A stretch of DNA of 35,520 bases from Candidatus Alistipes equi (GCA_018065435.1 JAGHTK010000154.1:1-35520), one strand, 5' to 3'; positions 26,274 through 35,280 are shown, counted from the stretch's first letter. The notes: generated by a model from the letters alone, not told the origin. A program made the numbers and translations.

Positions 26274-26820
26274 AATCATCCCATTCAAATGTGTTCGCTT
26301 TAAGGCCAAGAAGCCGCCTTATTCTTTGCGTCACACTTCTGCATAGCGATTCTATGCTTGTAGGATGTGAATAGAAAGATGGTGCTGCAGGAAGAATTAT
26401 GCCTCCGGCAAGAGTTATCTTCTCGGCATTTTTGATGTGAATAAGGGAAAGTGGAGTCTCTCGAAGGCACAATATTAGTGTTCGCCGTTCTTTTAACATC
26501 ACATCAGCGCTGCGCTCTATCAGGGTTGAACTTACACCCGAGGCAATGCGCCCCATGGTGCCCGTGCTACATGGAAGAATAACCATCGCATCCCATATCG
26601 ATGAGCCACTAGCCATGCTGGCAAACAAATTATTGTTTTCATAAACAGATATTTTGTCATTGCTTGGAATTGATTCTCCTTCATATTGCATGACTTCTTT
26701 GGCATGTTCACTTAAGATGACTCCTATCTTTTCAACTGAGTCATTTTCTATGAGTTCTTCCAGAAGTAGCCTGGAATATATTGAACCGCTTGCGGCTGTT
26801 ATTGCTATGATAATTTTCAT
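26272..26820 (-). CDS. ubiX: Flavin prenyltransferase UbiX
   Basis: UbiX attaches a dimethylallyl group to FMN to make prenylated FMN, the cofactor of UbiD-type decarboxylases. The 182-residue product has ITAASGSIYSRLLLEELIE at the N-terminus, PCSTGTMGRIASGVSSTLIERSADVMLKE in the middle and LCLRETPLSLIH near residue 125, all characteristic. It ends with AAPSFYSHPTSIESLC and a basic helix. I chose the ATG at 26820. The reading to 26847 adds nine residues that lie within the upstream gene. It starts 8 nt after the deacetylase stop. No ubiD gene is in the window. Confidence 0.94.
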   Translation of the reverse strand: MKIIIAITAASGSIYSRLLLEELIENDSVEKIGVILSEHAKEVMQYEGESIPSNDKISVYENNNLFASMASGSSIWDAMVILPCSTGTMGRIASGVSSTLIERSADVMLKERRTLILCLRETPLSLIHIKNAEKITLAGGIILPAAPSFYSHPTSIESLCRSVTQRIRRLLGLKANTFEWDD

Positions 26821-26828
26821 TTTATTGT

Positions 26829-27437
26829 TTACTCGATTACTCTGCATTTCCAGCCATTTGAATAGATCTTTTCCAATACTTTTGGCAGTACGATGCTCAT
26901 ATTTCTAAAGGATTTGTCGCTGTCGTGGAAGGCAATTATCGAACCTGGAGCAATATGAGGCAAGACACCTTTCATACACCTCTCGGGAGAGAGCTTACGA
27001 TTATAATCTCTTGAAACGATATCCCACATTATAATTTTATAATATTTCGACAGCGTCCGTATTTGTACAGGTGTAGCTAAGGCGTACGGTGGTCGAAATA
27101 GGTTCGAGTGTACAATGTCATTTGCAAATTCAACATCTTCAAGATACCTTTCCAAAGACATCTTTATTCCTTTCTGGTGTGAATATGTATGATTTCCGAT
27201 TTTGTGTCCGTCTTCAAGAAGTTTCGAATAAAGATCGGGATAGAGTTCGACATTTTTCCCCAGTACGAAGAATGTGGCTTTTGCGTTGTACTTTTTAAGC
27301 GTTGAGAGAATCCATTCTGTCACACCGGGAGTCGGTCCATCGTCAAAAGTAAGGTAGACGCTATCACTCTCATCTTCAATCCGCCATATGCATGAAGGAT
27401 AGAACTTACGAATGATTTTCCATGGTCTGACTTTCAT
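26829..27437 (-). CDS. Polysaccharide deacetylase (NodB homology, CE4)
   Basis: This is a metal-dependent carbohydrate N-deacetylase of family CE4. Members act on peptidoglycan or exopolysaccharide N-acetyl sugars. The 202-residue product has the catalytic TFDDGPTP (Asp pair near 29-30), the metal-binding HKIGNHTYSHQKG (His near 78 and 82), FRPPYA, and a C-terminal GSIIAFHDSDKS. No clear signal peptide is present, only a basic start with a Trp, so secretion or substrate access is uncertain. It is divergent from the DUF4837 lipoprotein gene and precedes ubiX by 8 nt. Target sugar cannot be told from sequence. Confidence 0.9.
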   Translation of the reverse strand: MKVRPWKIIRKFYPSCIWRIEDESDSVYLTFDDGPTPGVTEWILSTLKKYNAKATFFVLGKNVELYPDLYSKLLEDGHKIGNHTYSHQKGIKMSLERYLEDVEFANDIVHSNLFRPPYALATPVQIRTLSKYYKIIMWDIVSRDYNRKLSPERCMKGVLPHIAPGSIIAFHDSDKSFRNMSIVLPKVLEKIYSNGWKCRVIE

Positions 27438-27457
27438 TTTCTTTTTTATTAATAAGA

Positions 27458-27465
27458 CAAAGGTA
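27458..27465 (-). promoter_or_regulatory. Deacetylase-ubiX promoter -7 box (TACCTTTG)
   Basis: The minus strand reads TACCTTTG, an exact TAnnTTTG match, 21 nt before the deacetylase ATG. No convincing -33 box. Confidence 0.5.
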
Positions 27466-27495
27466 ATTATTCTTTTACGGAATGTGGGAGTTTTT

Positions 27496-27503
27496 TAACT
27501 TTG
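27496..27503 (+). promoter_or_regulatory. DUF4837 gene promoter -7 box (TAACTTTG)
   Basis: An exact TAnnTTTG match ending 16 nt before the ATG, with TTTA 18 nt upstream as a near -33 element. The leader would be about 10 nt, very short. Confidence 0.5.
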
Positions 27504-27519
27504 TGAAAACAATTTATCT

Positions 27520-28539
27520 ATGAAACATCTTTCGCTCTGGTTTGTCATTCTTTCATTCGCGTTCTTCTCTTGTGGGGCTTTTGATTCCATGAAAAAGCTT
27601 TCTTCATCAAAAAAGGTTGCTCAGGGAGCTCCTTACGAGTTGCTCGTAGTGGCAAATGCCCAGGAATGGGAATCTTCGATAGGTGAGCAGATTCGAAATC
27701 TATTTTCACGTCCGATTCCGATAGTTGATGAACCTAGCTTTACTATTATGAGGGTGACGGCGGATGATTTTAAGAATATTCTGCCAGAGCATCGTAATAT
27801 TCTTCTTGTAAGTGTTTCCCCAAAAGTAAAAAAGGCTGCGGCCATAATCAAGTACGATGTCATTAGTGCTCCACAAATACAGATTACATTGCAGGCTCCT
27901 TCTTTAGAGGAGATGCTTCAGTATCTAAATGAAAACGGCGACAATCTTTTGCAGGTGTTTGAAATTGCTGAACGCAATCGTACAATAAAGTATGCGCAAA
28001 ATTTTTCTGAAACAAAGATACAGGAACTCATTAAGGAAAAGTTTGGGATAAATATGTTGATTCCAAAGGGATACACGCTACGCTCACAAAGCGACAACTT
28101 TGTATGGATTTCGTACGAATTCCCGACAGCTTCACAAGGATTTTTTATCTATTCTTACAAATATACAGGACAGGCTTCTCTTTCCAGAGATAGGCTAATT
28201 CAGAAAAGAAGTGAATTTGCTTCGAGAATTCCTGGACCTGCAGATGGCAGTTTTATGTCAACTGTAAGGGAAGTCCCCAATGCCGAGGATGATGGCTATG
28301 TGCCTTTTGAAGCGGACTATGCGACATTACGCATTAGTTCCCGTCCTTGGATTGAGATGCGTGGTCTGTGGGATGTTGAGAATTACTTTATGGGAGGGCC
28401 TTTCGTAAGTTATACGACTGTCTATGAAAATAATGTGGTTACACTGGACTGCTATGTTTATTCTCCAAAGCACCCGAAACGCAATTATCTTCGTCCGCTG
28501 GAACATCTAGTTTTCCTTATGGATTTCCCAAAACATTGA
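27520..28539 (+). CDS. DUF4837-family lipoprotein
   Basis: This is a Bacteroidetes-specific envelope lipoprotein of unknown function. The 339-residue product has a lipoprotein signal with Cys18 (AFFSC). The mature chain begins with a short linker, then the DUF4837 region (about 40-335): YELLVVANAQEWESSIGEQI, VSVSPKVKKAAAIIKYDVIS, IPKGYTLRSQSDNFVWISYE, and a C-terminal WIEMRGLWDVENYFMGGPFVSY. The family is usually found as one conserved copy. It is divergent from the deacetylase and upstream of greA, which has its own promoter. No catalytic motif is recognisable. Confidence 0.82.
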   Translation: MKHLSLWFVILSFAFFSCGAFDSMKKLSSSKKVAQGAPYELLVVANAQEWESSIGEQIRNLFSRPIPIVDEPSFTIMRVTADDFKNILPEHRNILLVSVSPKVKKAAAIIKYDVISAPQIQITLQAPSLEEMLQYLNENGDNLLQVFEIAERNRTIKYAQNFSETKIQELIKEKFGINMLIPKGYTLRSQSDNFVWISYEFPTASQGFFIYSYKYTGQASLSRDRLIQKRSEFASRIPGPADGSFMSTVREVPNAEDDGYVPFEADYATLRISSRPWIEMRGLWDVENYFMGGPFVSYTTVYENNVVTLDCYVYSPKHPKRNYLRPLEHLVFLMDFPKH

Positions 28540-28620
28540 TTATTACGTTAATCGTTAATTCTCTTCCTTGTTCTTAAGGATGCTTTTTGCTAGCTCTTAA
28601 AAAAAGATATGTCAAAGGGT

Positions 28621-28652
28621 TTTGTTTTTAGAAAATATTAAACATACCTTTG
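28621..28652 (+). promoter_or_regulatory. greA promoter (TTTG-N20-TACCTTTG)
   Basis: TTTG at 28621-28624 and TACCTTTG at 28645-28652 are separated by 20 nt, the full Bacteroidetes sigma-ABfr promoter arrangement. The leader would be about 70 nt and contains the short palindrome CAATCAATGATTG (28673-28685). Confidence 0.8.
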
Positions 28653-28730
28653 CATTGCAAGTGAAGGGATTTCAATCAATGATTGGGAGCCTCTTATTTT
28701 TTGTTTGTTTAATATAGTTTTTCATTTATA

Positions 28731-29207
28731 ATGGCTAAGGAAGTTATTTATCTTACGGCAGAGGGCTTTAAGAAACTGAAGGATGAACTCGATAATATGC
28801 GTTCTGTAGAGCGCCCACGCATTTCAGCAGCAATTGCTGAGGCACGTGACAAGGGAGATCTTTCTGAAAATGCAGAGTATGATGCAGCACGTGAGGCACA
28901 AGGGCTTTTAGAAATGCGAATTGCGCAGTTGGAGACAACAATTGCCAATGCGCGTGTAATTGATGAGTCAAAGATTGATAAAAGCAAGGTTCAGATTCTC
29001 AGTCATGTTAAATTGCTTAATCATACAGCAAATCGTCAACTTGAATATACGATTGTTTCAGAAAACGAAGCAAATCTGCGAGAGGGTAAACTTGCTATCG
29101 GTACTCCAATTGCTAAAGCGCTTTTGGGTAAGAAAAAAGGAGATGTTGTTGAGGTCAATGTTCCTGCCGGCGTGTTGAAACTCGAGATATTGGACATCTC
29201 AATTTGA
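28731..29207 (+). CDS. greA: Transcription elongation factor GreA
   Basis: GreA binds the RNA polymerase secondary channel and triggers cleavage of backtracked transcripts. The 158-residue product is the normal length. It has the N-terminal coiled coil with the acidic tip (residues about 10-75, RDKGDLSENAEYDAAREAQG, where the DLSENAEYD segment holds the catalytic acids). A C-terminal FKBP-like domain (80-158) includes ISVGTPIAKALLGKKKGD-like residues and VPAGVLKLEILDI. It is monocistronic, with a complete promoter before it and a terminator 40 nt after it. Confidence 0.97.
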   Translation: MAKEVIYLTAEGFKKLKDELDNMRSVERPRISAAIAEARDKGDLSENAEYDAAREAQGLLEMRIAQLETTIANARVIDESKIDKSKVQILSHVKLLNHTANRQLEYTIVSENEANLREGKLAIGTPIAKALLGKKKGDVVEVNVPAGVLKLEILDISI

Positions 29208-29247
29208 TGCTTATAACATTCAGTTTATAACATATTTATTTATATTG

Positions 29248-29278
29248 TAGGATTGCTTTTTGGCGGTCCTATTTTTTT
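29248..29278 (+). terminator. Rho-independent terminator after greA
   Basis: TAGGATTGCT (29248-29257) pairs with GGCGGTCCTA (29262-29271), with three G-U pairs, around a four-nt loop of T residues, and seven T residues follow. Confidence 0.85.
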
Positions 29279-29412
29279 GTTCTGCCCAAGCATTAATAAG
29301 TTTTGGCTCAATCTACAGAATTTATTCGGAACTTTCTTTGATTTTTTTACAACCATCAATCATATGTTCAGATAGATTCGATTTCGAATAATGTATGTTC
29401 TGTAACATTTTA

Positions 29413-30525
29413 CTACCGATTTTCGAGCCATATTCTTGTCATAGGATTAGACAAGGAGTATGCGTTCCCATTTTTTGTTAAGAATCCCTCTGCAATCAGA
29501 ACTTTGAACTGCACTTGCGGACTTGAGATTATGTAGCTTGATGAATGCTCCGGAAGTAATGCATGTGGCTGTTTTTCTGCACTTGCTGCATAAAGCAGTT
29601 CTTTTTGGGACTCGGATATCCCAGATAGGATTTTCTTGATATTCGTGCCGCATTCGTTGATGTAGTTGTCACTGAATAGTTTCGCCTCTTCCTTTGAGCA
29701 GATTTCTTTCGCCTCTACATAGTAATAGCAGTCGTGCAGTACACGGTGAACATATAACGTTATGCCTTCAAACAAATTGTAAATCATATCAAAATCTTCT
29801 CTACTCAGGGTCTTTCCAGATTTTGAAAACTGTTCTTGGGCGAAGGAATAATACCGCTTTGGGTCAATGGGTCCCAGTTGTATCGTAGTTGCACTTTGAT
29901 AGAATGACCTTTTGTCTGATTGGAACATTTCAGAAAGGATTCTTCGTTCCGCCCCGGCAAATATGATATGCGTATTGGCCAACTTCTAAATTTTTTCCCT
30001 AAGCAATTCTTCCACGTTCTTTTCCGGATAGTTCGCGATTCTCTGAAATTCATCAATTGCAATGATACAGGGTCTGTCAGCGGCTTCAAGAAATGCGAAT
30101 ATTTCATCCAGCGAGAAGTCAGGGCTTTCAACATCACCAAGTCTGATATCGAAAGTAGGTGTCGATGTTACTGGATCATAGCCAACGCTCGCTCTCAAGG
30201 ACTTGAGTGTGGTAAAGAAAGTGCGTCTGAGTTTCTCGCTCTTCTTAGCTATGGTGGCAAATGTGGCATTTTCTAGTTCCTTGACAAATTCCTTCAAGGA
30301 TGATGTATGCAGAATGTCGATGGATATCGTGTAGAAATTATCCCTAACATTTTCAAGTTCAAAGCAATGGTTGATTAGCCCAGTTTTGCCTATATGCCTC
30401 TGAGCCATAAGGACAACATTTTCCTGGTTATCAATGATCTTGAGAAGTTGATTTGTCTCTGTCTCTCTGTCGCAAAAGAATTGCGATGGGATTCTGCTTG
30501 TCAGATAGAATGGATTTGTTTTCAT
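29413..30525 (-). pseudogene. AAA-type ATPase (PF01637-like), interrupted by one in-frame amber codon
   Basis: The frame is continuous for 370 codons except for a TAG at 29986-29988 (codon 180), so it is not a frameshift. The first part (179 residues, from the ATG at 30525) begins MKTNPFYLTS and has a P-loop with Lys47 (RHIGKTGLI) and Walker B PCIIAIDEFQRI. The second part continues KLANTHIIFAGAERRIL (sensor-like region) and a winged-helix-like C-terminus with QVQFKVLIAEGFL and NPMTRIWLE. The joined length fits intact Bacteroidales members of this STAND-like ATPase family. A CAG-to-TAG change is the simplest cause. lysC, asnS and other genes here end in TAG, so amber is not reassigned. A restart at the TTG at 29982 would give a fragment without a P-loop. 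Confidence 0.8.
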
Positions 30526-30965
30526 ATCGCAAATCAATTATTCAAACAACATTATTTATTTTACATAATAATGTATTCTCTTGCCTGATGCTTGAACGTA
30601 AATTTCCCTCAAATGGTTAATTCGCGTCTTAAATCTGTCATTTTTGAATCTGTTTTGCGGGCAGATCGTCCTGATGTAAAGATTTATGCTTAATATTAAC
30701 CTTTATCTTACGGATTATTCCTCAAAAATTGCGTTTACAAGTTGAATTCATATATTATGCGCAAACCACGAAAATGTTCTAGGAATAAATATCGAGTTAA
30801 CTCTTAAGTGATTCTCTAAATTACATTTACAACATTATGATATTTTTTCAATAACATTGTGGTATTGTCATTTTTGTATTTAAATTTGTAAGAATTAACT
30901 CTGCTAGTTTTTATAGGCTATGGCTAGTGCTTGTGACAGACATAATAAATTTTAATATAAATACC
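30526..30965. other. AT-rich intergenic region
   Basis: About 440 nt with no convincing gene. It contains a perfect 8-bp inverted repeat, ACATTATT/AATAATGT (30549-30574), just upstream of the broken ATPase, and the promoter for the small ORF and giant lipoprotein at 30856-30888. A 26-codon ATG frame at 30613-30693 was not believed. Confidence 0.55.
30856..30888 (+). promoter_or_regulatory. Promoter of the small ORF-lipoprotein unit (ATTG-N21-TAAATTTG)
   Basis: TAAATTTG at 30881-30888 matches TAnnTTTG, with ATTG (one mismatch from TTTG) 21 nt upstream. Transcription would start near 30895, leaving a leader of about 70 nt before the small ORF. Confidence 0.5.
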
Positions 30966-31088
30966 GTGAAAATCAAGTACATGTGTCCCGAATTAAAGGG
31001 AGTCGAAATCCATTTTGAAGAAGGGTTTGCGACAAGTGTTTCAGGTGGCATTGATGGTGTCAACGAAGAAAGTGGTTCTTGGGATTAA
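30966..31088 (+). CDS. Small ORF of 40 residues upstream of the giant lipoprotein
   Basis: A frame starting at GTG 30966 (internal ATG at 30981) and ending in TAA at 31088, 14 nt before the lipoprotein ATG. The peptide begins with a charged KIKYMCPELKGVEIHFEEGF stretch, then ATSVSGGIDGVNEESGSWD. The K-Y-x-x-P-E start, the acidic middle, a Ser/Gly-rich turn and a WD end match a pattern I recall in many small hypothetical proteins of Bacteroidales found next to lipoprotein genes. That similarity is from memory and was not checked. The SGG could also be read as a double-glycine leader site, but no peptidase-transporter gene is near. Tight spacing suggests translation coupling with the lipoprotein gene. 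A spurious ORF cannot be excluded. Confidence 0.55.
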   Translation: MKIKYMCPELKGVEIHFEEGFATSVSGGIDGVNEESGSWD

Positions 31089-31102
31089 AAAACAAAAAAG
31101 AC

Positions 31103-34100
31103 ATGAAAAAAATTATTTATTTAGTTCTATGTCTGTCTTTTATGGCAGTCGCTTGTTCCAAGGACGATACGAAGGACCTTGGTCTACAAAAAGAATTTAC
31201 TATTAGAGTTTCTATAGATGATTCTACTAGAACTCATTTTGGAGAGGGTGAAGATGCTCTGAAGATTTTATGGAACAAAGATGATGAAGTAGCTTTTTTG
31301 GACGCAGATGGTGTGTTTGAATCAGCGGTTGTTCCTGAAGAATGTGTCAATACTAATTCTGCTTACTTTACTCTTTATAAGGTAAGCAAGTTCCCAGTAC
31401 AGGTTGTATATCCTGCTTCTGCATATAAAGGAGATTCAACATTTGAGTTGCCGGTAAAGCAGAGCTATGTTGCTGGATCGTTCTCCAACAATACGGCAAT
31501 TCTTGCAGGGAAGATGAACAATCTTACGGATGCGATAACGTTGAATTCTGTAGGAGCCTACCTAAGTGTCAAATTTGATGCAGCGGTTTCTGGTCTTGTT
31601 TTCGAAGCAAACAATGATGAACCTGTTTCGGGTTTATTTTCCATTGATGAAACCAACACACTTTCGGCACAGTCTGGTTCTTCGGCCCTTTACATAACTG
31701 ACATACCTGCAGACACTAAAGATTTTATCGTTGCTGTACCTGCCGGAGAATATACTAAAGGATTTGTCGTTAAGGCTTTAGTGGATGGTAAATACAAGGT
31801 CGCTACAGCTTATTCTACAGGAAAGAATCTTAATGCTGGTGTGAAGCTGAATATGCCTCAACTTTCTGTAGCCGCAATGAGCGAATCAACAGCTACGGTT
31901 ATTGCTACGGCAGATGAGTTGAATGCTTTCCTTGCTATAGGTAGTGGCGACGGACTTTTTGCTTGTGACATAGATCTAAAGGATGCATCTTTGGTCCCTG
32001 CTGCAGATTTTACGGGAACGCTTGATGGTAACGGATATTCAATTAAGAACTGGAATAATGTCAATGGAGCATCTCTTGCAACAGTTAACAGCGGTACAAT
32101 CAAGAATATTGTTATTGACAAGACTTGTGTTGTTGAAAATTTGACTCCGTCAGACACTTTGGTTGCCATGATTGCACAGACAAACAAAGGACTCATCAGT
32201 GGTTGTATAAACTATGGAAGTATCACTTATGACATTACAGCACCTTCTGCAATGAGCGTTGGCTCTATTTGTGCAGAAATTGATAATGGCGGAAAAGTTG
32301 AAAACTGTATTAATCGTGGTCAGATTGTTGCCAAATATTTAGATCGTGCTTCTAAGCAGGTCAATCATGGTGGACTAGTTGGACGTATACTTGATGAATC
32401 TACTGAAGTTAGAATTGCCAACTGCGTTAACGAAGGTTCGGTACTGGTGGAAATAAATGCCACTACTCCAGGCACAAGTGATAAGGGCTCGTGCTATACA
32501 GGAGGCGTTCTTGGAACAAGTACTATTAACGCAGGAACAAGTTCTGTAACATCAGGGTATACCAAGTATTATGGAGTAGTTGAAAAATGTTCGAATTCGG
32601 GCTATGTATCAGTCAATAGGCCTTGTGGTGGAACTTCATCCTATTTTAAGATCGGAGGTGTTGTTGCTCTGTTGGAAGGTAGTGTAAAGGACTGTTCCAA
32701 CAGTGGATATGTAGAGTATCAAACTAGTAAGGAAAAAGCTAATGCTGGTTGTGGTATAGGTGGTGTTGTAGCTTCCTTGTCAGGTCCAGACTCCAAACTT
32801 TTGAATTGCAGCAATACGGGAATAGTATTTGTTACAGGTGCTATAAATAACGCATCGAATGCATATGGCTCAGGACAGGTCGGAGCAAAGGGCTGTGGCG
32901 TTGGTGGTGTTGCAGGCGTTGTGGGAGACCAGGCCGTATTGATTGACAATTGTTACAATAAGGGGGATATAATTGTTGAAACTACAGGAACATCACGTTA
33001 TGTAGGTGGTGTTGTGGGAGTATCCCTTGCAAAGAACATGTCTAACTGTGTTAACTATTCTAATATAACTTATACAGATAGTCCGTCGTATTCATATAAT
33101 GGTGGTGTGCTTGGTTGCTCGTTTGCTACAACTTTGAGTTCTTGCACGAACAAGGGCGATATCTGCGTAAGCGGAGCTTCTTCAAAGGAAAAGGTCTTGG
33201 GAGGTATTCTGGGTCAAATGGAAGCTAACACACACGTTATTGACTGCGTAAATGAAGGAAACGTAGAATTTGGTGAACTTGGAGCAGAAAATGCAAAGGG
33301 TGTAATAGGTGGCATCGCAGGATATTATTCTGATTCTGGCATCTCAATTGAGAACTGTACAACCACAGGAAATGTTACTGCTTTGAAGTGCAACTATACT
33401 TTGGTTCATGCTGGTGGTATCAGTGGTCAGTTCCGTGGCACGATGCTTAATTCATCATGCAAGGGTGATATTACTGTTGGTGATGTTCAAGAATCATTTG
33501 TCGGAGGTTTTTCGGGATATTCACGTTATGGTACAATCGATAACGTTTCTTATAGTGGAAACATAAAGGTTCTTGGTGCAACATCAACGGCTTCTATTGC
33601 GGGTATGTTCTCCAACGTTTATGTTGGAAATTATGTATGGCAGAATGTTTCTTTCGAAGGTGAAATAACGAGTGAAAATCCAGCCAATCCAGCAGGATTC
33701 ATTGTTGGAAGTCTTTACAATGATGCAGCCAACCAGATTTCAATGGGCGCAGAAGGTGCACCTATTACCCTAAAGAAGGGTTCAAAGTTGAATGGGGCTT
33801 CTCCAGTGTTCAATGCTGATGAGCAGCAATTGGGTAATTTGGTTGGTGATGTATCCAAGCAACCAAATGCATTTCTTATTGTAAATGTCGTTGATGAAGA
33901 TAATCCAATTACAACGATTGCAGATATTAAGAAATCGGGTGAAGGTACCTATACAGTAAGTGGAACAGTGGTCGCTGCAGGAGTCAATGGATTTATTCTT
34001 GGTGACAAAACAGGCGCTGTGTATGTATACAATAAGACGAACTCACTCAATGTTGGTGACAAGGTAAGTGTTGAGGGAAATTATGAACCATATAATAATG

Positions 34101-35227
34101 GTTTTGAATTCAACAATCCTACTGTCACGGCTATAACTTCAGCCCCATCATACACTTATAACCCTCAGTCTATCACAGGCTCTGATTTAGATACAATGCT
34201 TACAACCACAGCAGAATGCAAAGAGTGTGTTTTCAGTGGTGTAGCTTCAGTTGGTTCATATGTCAACATTTCTGTCGAAGGCGCAAAGACAGCCATAGCA
34301 GGACTTACGGCAATCAATGCTTCTGACTATAAAGATTATGATGGAAAGACAATAATAGTAAAAGGATTCCACATTGCTATTTCTCAAAACAAATACTGCA
34401 ACTTCGTTCCATATGAGGTAACGGTTGATCCGAATGTTCCTTTTTTGACCCTTTCCGCATCTACACTACAGTTTGAAGCAGCGGGAGGAACACAGACCAT
34501 TACGGCTACGACTAACGAACTAGCTGGTTTCACACTCAGCGCTAGTGCAGATAACGATTCGTTTGAAGTATCGTTGAGTGGCAATGTTGTTTCTGTAACT
34601 GCAAAAAGCACTACTGAGGCCAAAAGCGCAACTTTGACAGTAACGTATTCCAATGGCGAAAAGAGCGTATCGAAAACTGTAACGCTAAAACAGAGCGCCC
34701 CTTCAACAGGAGGTGAGAAGACTCTTACTCTAACAATTGATGATATTGTAGGTGGTAAATCTGGAAATGTCGCTTTGGGTAAATCTTCTTATGGTTCTCA
34801 AAGTTTAACGAATGAGTCCACTTGGTATACATGGACTTCTACTTCAAGCTTCACAGGTTGCCGTATATGTCAGGGTGGTGGTGATCAGCCACACAATACT
34901 GGTGTGCTTCAGATTCAAGGAAAGAAAGATAGCAATGGATTTATATGCAATACATCATCTTTGGGCCATATCAAATCTATCGAAATTGTTTGCCTAAATA
35001 GTAAGAATACGAGCAAGCCAGCATATACCGTTTACTTTGGTACGACAACGAATCCTACAGATAATGGTGAAGTTGCAACGGGTGCAAAGGTGGAAGGTAC
35101 GGAATCTCTTTTCATATTCACCGACAAGTTTGAGCCTACGGGAGATTATTCTTTCTTTAGACTTTGCAATACTTCTACCTATGCCGTATATATGAAATCT
35201 ATTACGATTGTATACGAAGAGAAGTAG
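31103..35227 (+). CDS. Giant surface lipoprotein: fimbrillin-like, GLUG repeats, OB-like, BACON
   Basis: The 1374-residue product has a lipoprotein signal (AVAC, Cys18) followed by SKDDTKD, acidic residues that resemble a Bacteroidetes surface-export signal. Residues about 30-260 look like a fimbrillin-family module (TRTHFGEGEDALKILWNKDD). About 300-850 hold some 13 repeats of the form NCxNxGxI with intervening GGVVG or GGIAG, the GLUG pattern, likely a right-handed beta-helix. About 935-1105 resemble an OB-type domain (YTVSGTVVAAGVNGFILGDK), 1112-1203 a BACON domain (LTLSASTLQFEAAGGTQTI), and 1208-1374 a C-terminal beta-sandwich-like module of unknown type. I chose the ATG at 31103; the in-frame TTG at 31079 is inside the small ORF. 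Adhesion or glycan binding is likely; no catalytic motif was seen. Confidence 0.82.
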   Translation: MKKIIYLVLCLSFMAVACSKDDTKDLGLQKEFTIRVSIDDSTRTHFGEGEDALKILWNKDDEVAFLDADGVFESAVVPEECVNTNSAYFTLYKVSKFPVQVVYPASAYKGDSTFELPVKQSYVAGSFSNNTAILAGKMNNLTDAITLNSVGAYLSVKFDAAVSGLVFEANNDEPVSGLFSIDETNTLSAQSGSSALYITDIPADTKDFIVAVPAGEYTKGFVVKALVDGKYKVATAYSTGKNLNAGVKLNMPQLSVAAMSESTATVIATADELNAFLAIGSGDGLFACDIDLKDASLVPAADFTGTLDGNGYSIKNWNNVNGASLATVNSGTIKNIVIDKTCVVENLTPSDTLVAMIAQTNKGLISGCINYGSITYDITAPSAMSVGSICAEIDNGGKVENCINRGQIVAKYLDRASKQVNHGGLVGRILDESTEVRIANCVNEGSVLVEINATTPGTSDKGSCYTGGVLGTSTINAGTSSVTSGYTKYYGVVEKCSNSGYVSVNRPCGGTSSYFKIGGVVALLEGSVKDCSNSGYVEYQTSKEKANAGCGIGGVVASLSGPDSKLLNCSNTGIVFVTGAINNASNAYGSGQVGAKGCGVGGVAGVVGDQAVLIDNCYNKGDIIVETTGTSRYVGGVVGVSLAKNMSNCVNYSNITYTDSPSYSYNGGVLGCSFATTLSSCTNKGDICVSGASSKEKVLGGILGQMEANTHVIDCVNEGNVEFGELGAENAKGVIGGIAGYYSDSGISIENCTTTGNVTALKCNYTLVHAGGISGQFRGTMLNSSCKGDITVGDVQESFVGGFSGYSRYGTIDNVSYSGNIKVLGATSTASIAGMFSNVYVGNYVWQNVSFEGEITSENPANPAGFIVGSLYNDAANQISMGAEGAPITLKKGSKLNGASPVFNADEQQLGNLVGDVSKQPNAFLIVNVVDEDNPITTIADIKKSGEGTYTVSGTVVAAGVNGFILGDKTGAVYVYNKTNSLNVGDKVSVEGNYEPYNNGFEFNNPTVTAITSAPSYTYNPQSITGSDLDTMLTTTAECKECVFSGVASVGSYVNISVEGAKTAIAGLTAINASDYKDYDGKTIIVKGFHIAISQNKYCNFVPYEVTVDPNVPFLTLSASTLQFEAAGGTQTITATTNELAGFTLSASADNDSFEVSLSGNVVSVTAKSTTEAKSATLTVTYSNGEKSVSKTVTLKQSAPSTGGEKTLTLTIDDIVGGKSGNVALGKSSYGSQSLTNESTWYTWTSTSSFTGCRICQGGGDQPHNTGVLQIQGKKDSNGFICNTSSLGHIKSIEIVCLNSKNTSKPAYTVYFGTTTNPTDNGEVATGAKVEGTESLFIFTDKFEPTGDYSFFRLCNTSTYAVYMKSITIVYEEK

Positions 35228-35280
35228 AATTGTTTTGTAATTCCCTTAAAAGGGTATAGATAATTTGAAATATTCCAATT

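Noticed and set aside
29413..30525. Two separate genes, or a frameshift, in the ATPase region
   Set aside because: Both parts are in the same frame, separated only by TAG and one AAG codon, so a single nonsense change is simpler.
30613..30693. 26-codon ATG frame in the AT-rich gap before the small ORF
   Set aside because: No promoter close to it, no recognisable pattern, and its length is within chance expectation.
30966..31088. Bacteriocin with a double-glycine leader
   Set aside because: SGG is present, but there is no C39-peptidase transporter or immunity gene nearby, and the pattern better fits small lipoprotein-linked peptides.
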